Shown here one piece after another: positions 5,208 to 5,585 of a stretch of 5,585 nucleotides of DNA. Each line of letters begins with the position of its first letter. The first letter of the stretch is position 1. The DNA lies in NCBI GenBank assembly GCA_035315885.1, contig DATFXM010000082.1:1-5585 (forward strand), in the 5' to 3' direction. The DNA is from DATFXM01 sp035315885 (lineage in GTDB: Bacteria > Acidobacteriota > Blastocatellia > UBA7656). Both the position numbers and the translations under genes were made by a program. The notes below the pieces were generated by a model. It saw only the letters and a list, made by a program, of their open reading frames with translations. It searched no databases and was not told the origin of the DNA.

Positions 5208-5585
5208 ATGCAAGGAGATGCAAAGGAAGCACAAATTGTTGGGAGCGCGCTCCCAACAGGAGAGAAAAAGTCGTGCCTCATCAGCAAAGATTTCTGGTCG
5301 AATCGCTTCCAAAGGGGAAGTCGACGGTGATCCTCAGCTCTCTCCGGAGTGGATTAGAGAACTCAAGCGTCGCGTTAAGGATTCGCGTGACCCAGTGCGC
5401 TACATGCTTGTATCCGAATTCACCCGTAAGTTTATCCTCTACTACGATGTAACAAGCGATACCTATGTGATGAATGACGCAAGCCGAGGCACGCTATTCA
5501 AGCGTCGCGAGGTCGCTGAAAGCGTGAAAGCTTATCTTGGGGAAGGCGTCGCTTTGGTTAAGTTCACCCCCAAGGGTGGCAGGCT
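5208..5585 (+). CDS. Hypothetical cassette protein, 3' end outside window, likely frameshift
   Basis: Not recognised. Frame 1 is open from 5170 to the window end and is clearly coding from about 5312: GEVDGDPQLSPEWIRELKRR, then RYMLVSEFTRKFILYYDV, then YVMNDASRGTLFKRREVAES, finishing in VALVKFTPKGGR. Upstream, frame 1 gives a serine- and arginine-rich, shadow-like N-terminus from ATG 5179 or ATG 5218. Frame 3 from ATG 5208 instead gives MQGDAKEAQIVGSALPTGEK, then SCLISKDFWSNRFQ, which looks more natural and stops at 5326-5328. Removing one base in the AAAGGGG run (5311-5317) would join the two. I therefore favour ATG 5208 with a one-base insertion; if the sequence is right as given, the start is ATG 5218 or 5179. 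The protein seems soluble with alternating helix and strand. It is the first gene after the attC at 5099-5157. Confidence 0.6.
5237..5258. repeat. Perfect 22-base palindrome
   Basis: TGTTGGGAGCG followed by its exact reverse complement CGCTCCCAACA, with no spacer. It lies near the 5' end of the last gene, where it would encode IVGSALPT in the preferred frame. It could act as an operator or cruciform, or the mRNA hairpin could affect translation, but no regulator or promoter is visible beside it. The box order (GTTGGG first, CCCAAC last) is opposite to an attC. Confidence 0.7.

Larger units (their letters stand above)
1..5585 (+). mobile_element. Integron gene-cassette array (partial, no integrase in view)
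   Basis: Seen: every supported gene is on the + strand, and gene groups are separated by structured sites at 337-430, 3273-3382, 5099-5157 and, less clearly, 3963-4054. All have the AAC...GTT box order of attC sites in the + orientation. Following genes start 28, 23, 23 and about 57 bases after the respective GTT. Known: integron cassettes are usually promoterless genes each followed by an attC, inserted in one orientation by a tyrosine recombinase (IntI) that recognises the folded bottom strand. Inferred: the window is an internal piece of such an array, with the integrase and attI expected upstream, beyond base 1. The array could be chromosomal or mobile. Confidence 0.68.

Noticed and set aside
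5237..5258. The 22-base palindrome as an additional attC
   Set aside because: Box order is GTT first and AAC last, there are no extrahelical bases and no spacer, and it is far too short.
5204..5452. Frame 2 ORF of 82 residues from GTG 5204
   Set aside because: Its translation is low-complexity and overlaps the much more protein-like frame 1 sequence, which stays open to the window end.

Overview
The window reads as a run of gene cassettes from an integron. All supported genes lie on the + strand and are tightly packed. Between groups of genes there are imperfect inverted repeats with the architecture of attC recombination sites: outer boxes ending in AAC and starting with GTT that pair with each other, and inner arms that pair but leave one or two unpaired bases on the left arm. 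Two sites are convincing (337-430 and 5099-5157), one is good (3273-3382) and one is degenerate or doubtful (3963-4054). At three of the four sites the next gene starts 23-28 bases after the GTT. No integrase gene, attI site or clear promoter lies in the window. The host cannot be named. The GC-rich codon use (around 60% by eye) of most genes would suit an environmental proteobacterium or a similar GC-rich phylum, but this is inference. The attC sites differ greatly in length (59, 94, 110 bases), unlike the near-identical repeats of many sedentary chromosomal arrays.

Layout. Cassette A (1 to about 424) holds the C-terminal end of a RibD/dihydrofolate-reductase-family protein and its attC. Cassette B (about 425-3376) is unusually long. 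It has a small unrecognised ORF (452-811), then a large gene for a membrane-anchored protein with a TolB-like domain and tetratricopeptide (TPR) repeats. That gene is broken by an in-frame stop at 1733 and a frame change near 2100, giving three consecutive pieces up to 3159. Cassette C (about 3377-4048) has one 187-residue helical protein with an R-x4-H motif of the kind seen in HEPN RNases. Cassette D (about 4049-5151) carries three closely coupled small genes: a three-helix membrane protein, a 51-residue protein, and a probable exported protein. The 51-residue gene shares an ATGA overlap with the third. Cassette E (from about 5152) is cut by the window end; its reading frame appears to shift near 5312 and it contains a perfect 22-base palindrome.

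How they work together. Nothing indicates one pathway; independent cargo is normal for cassette arrays. The exception is the cassette D trio, whose spacing (4-base gap, then 4-base overlap) suggests joint translation and perhaps a common function. Base composition also varies, with the exported-protein gene at roughly 44% GC by hand count, as expected for cassettes of mixed origin. The repeated frame breaks are either real decay of unselected cargo or sequencing and assembly errors; the sequence alone cannot decide.
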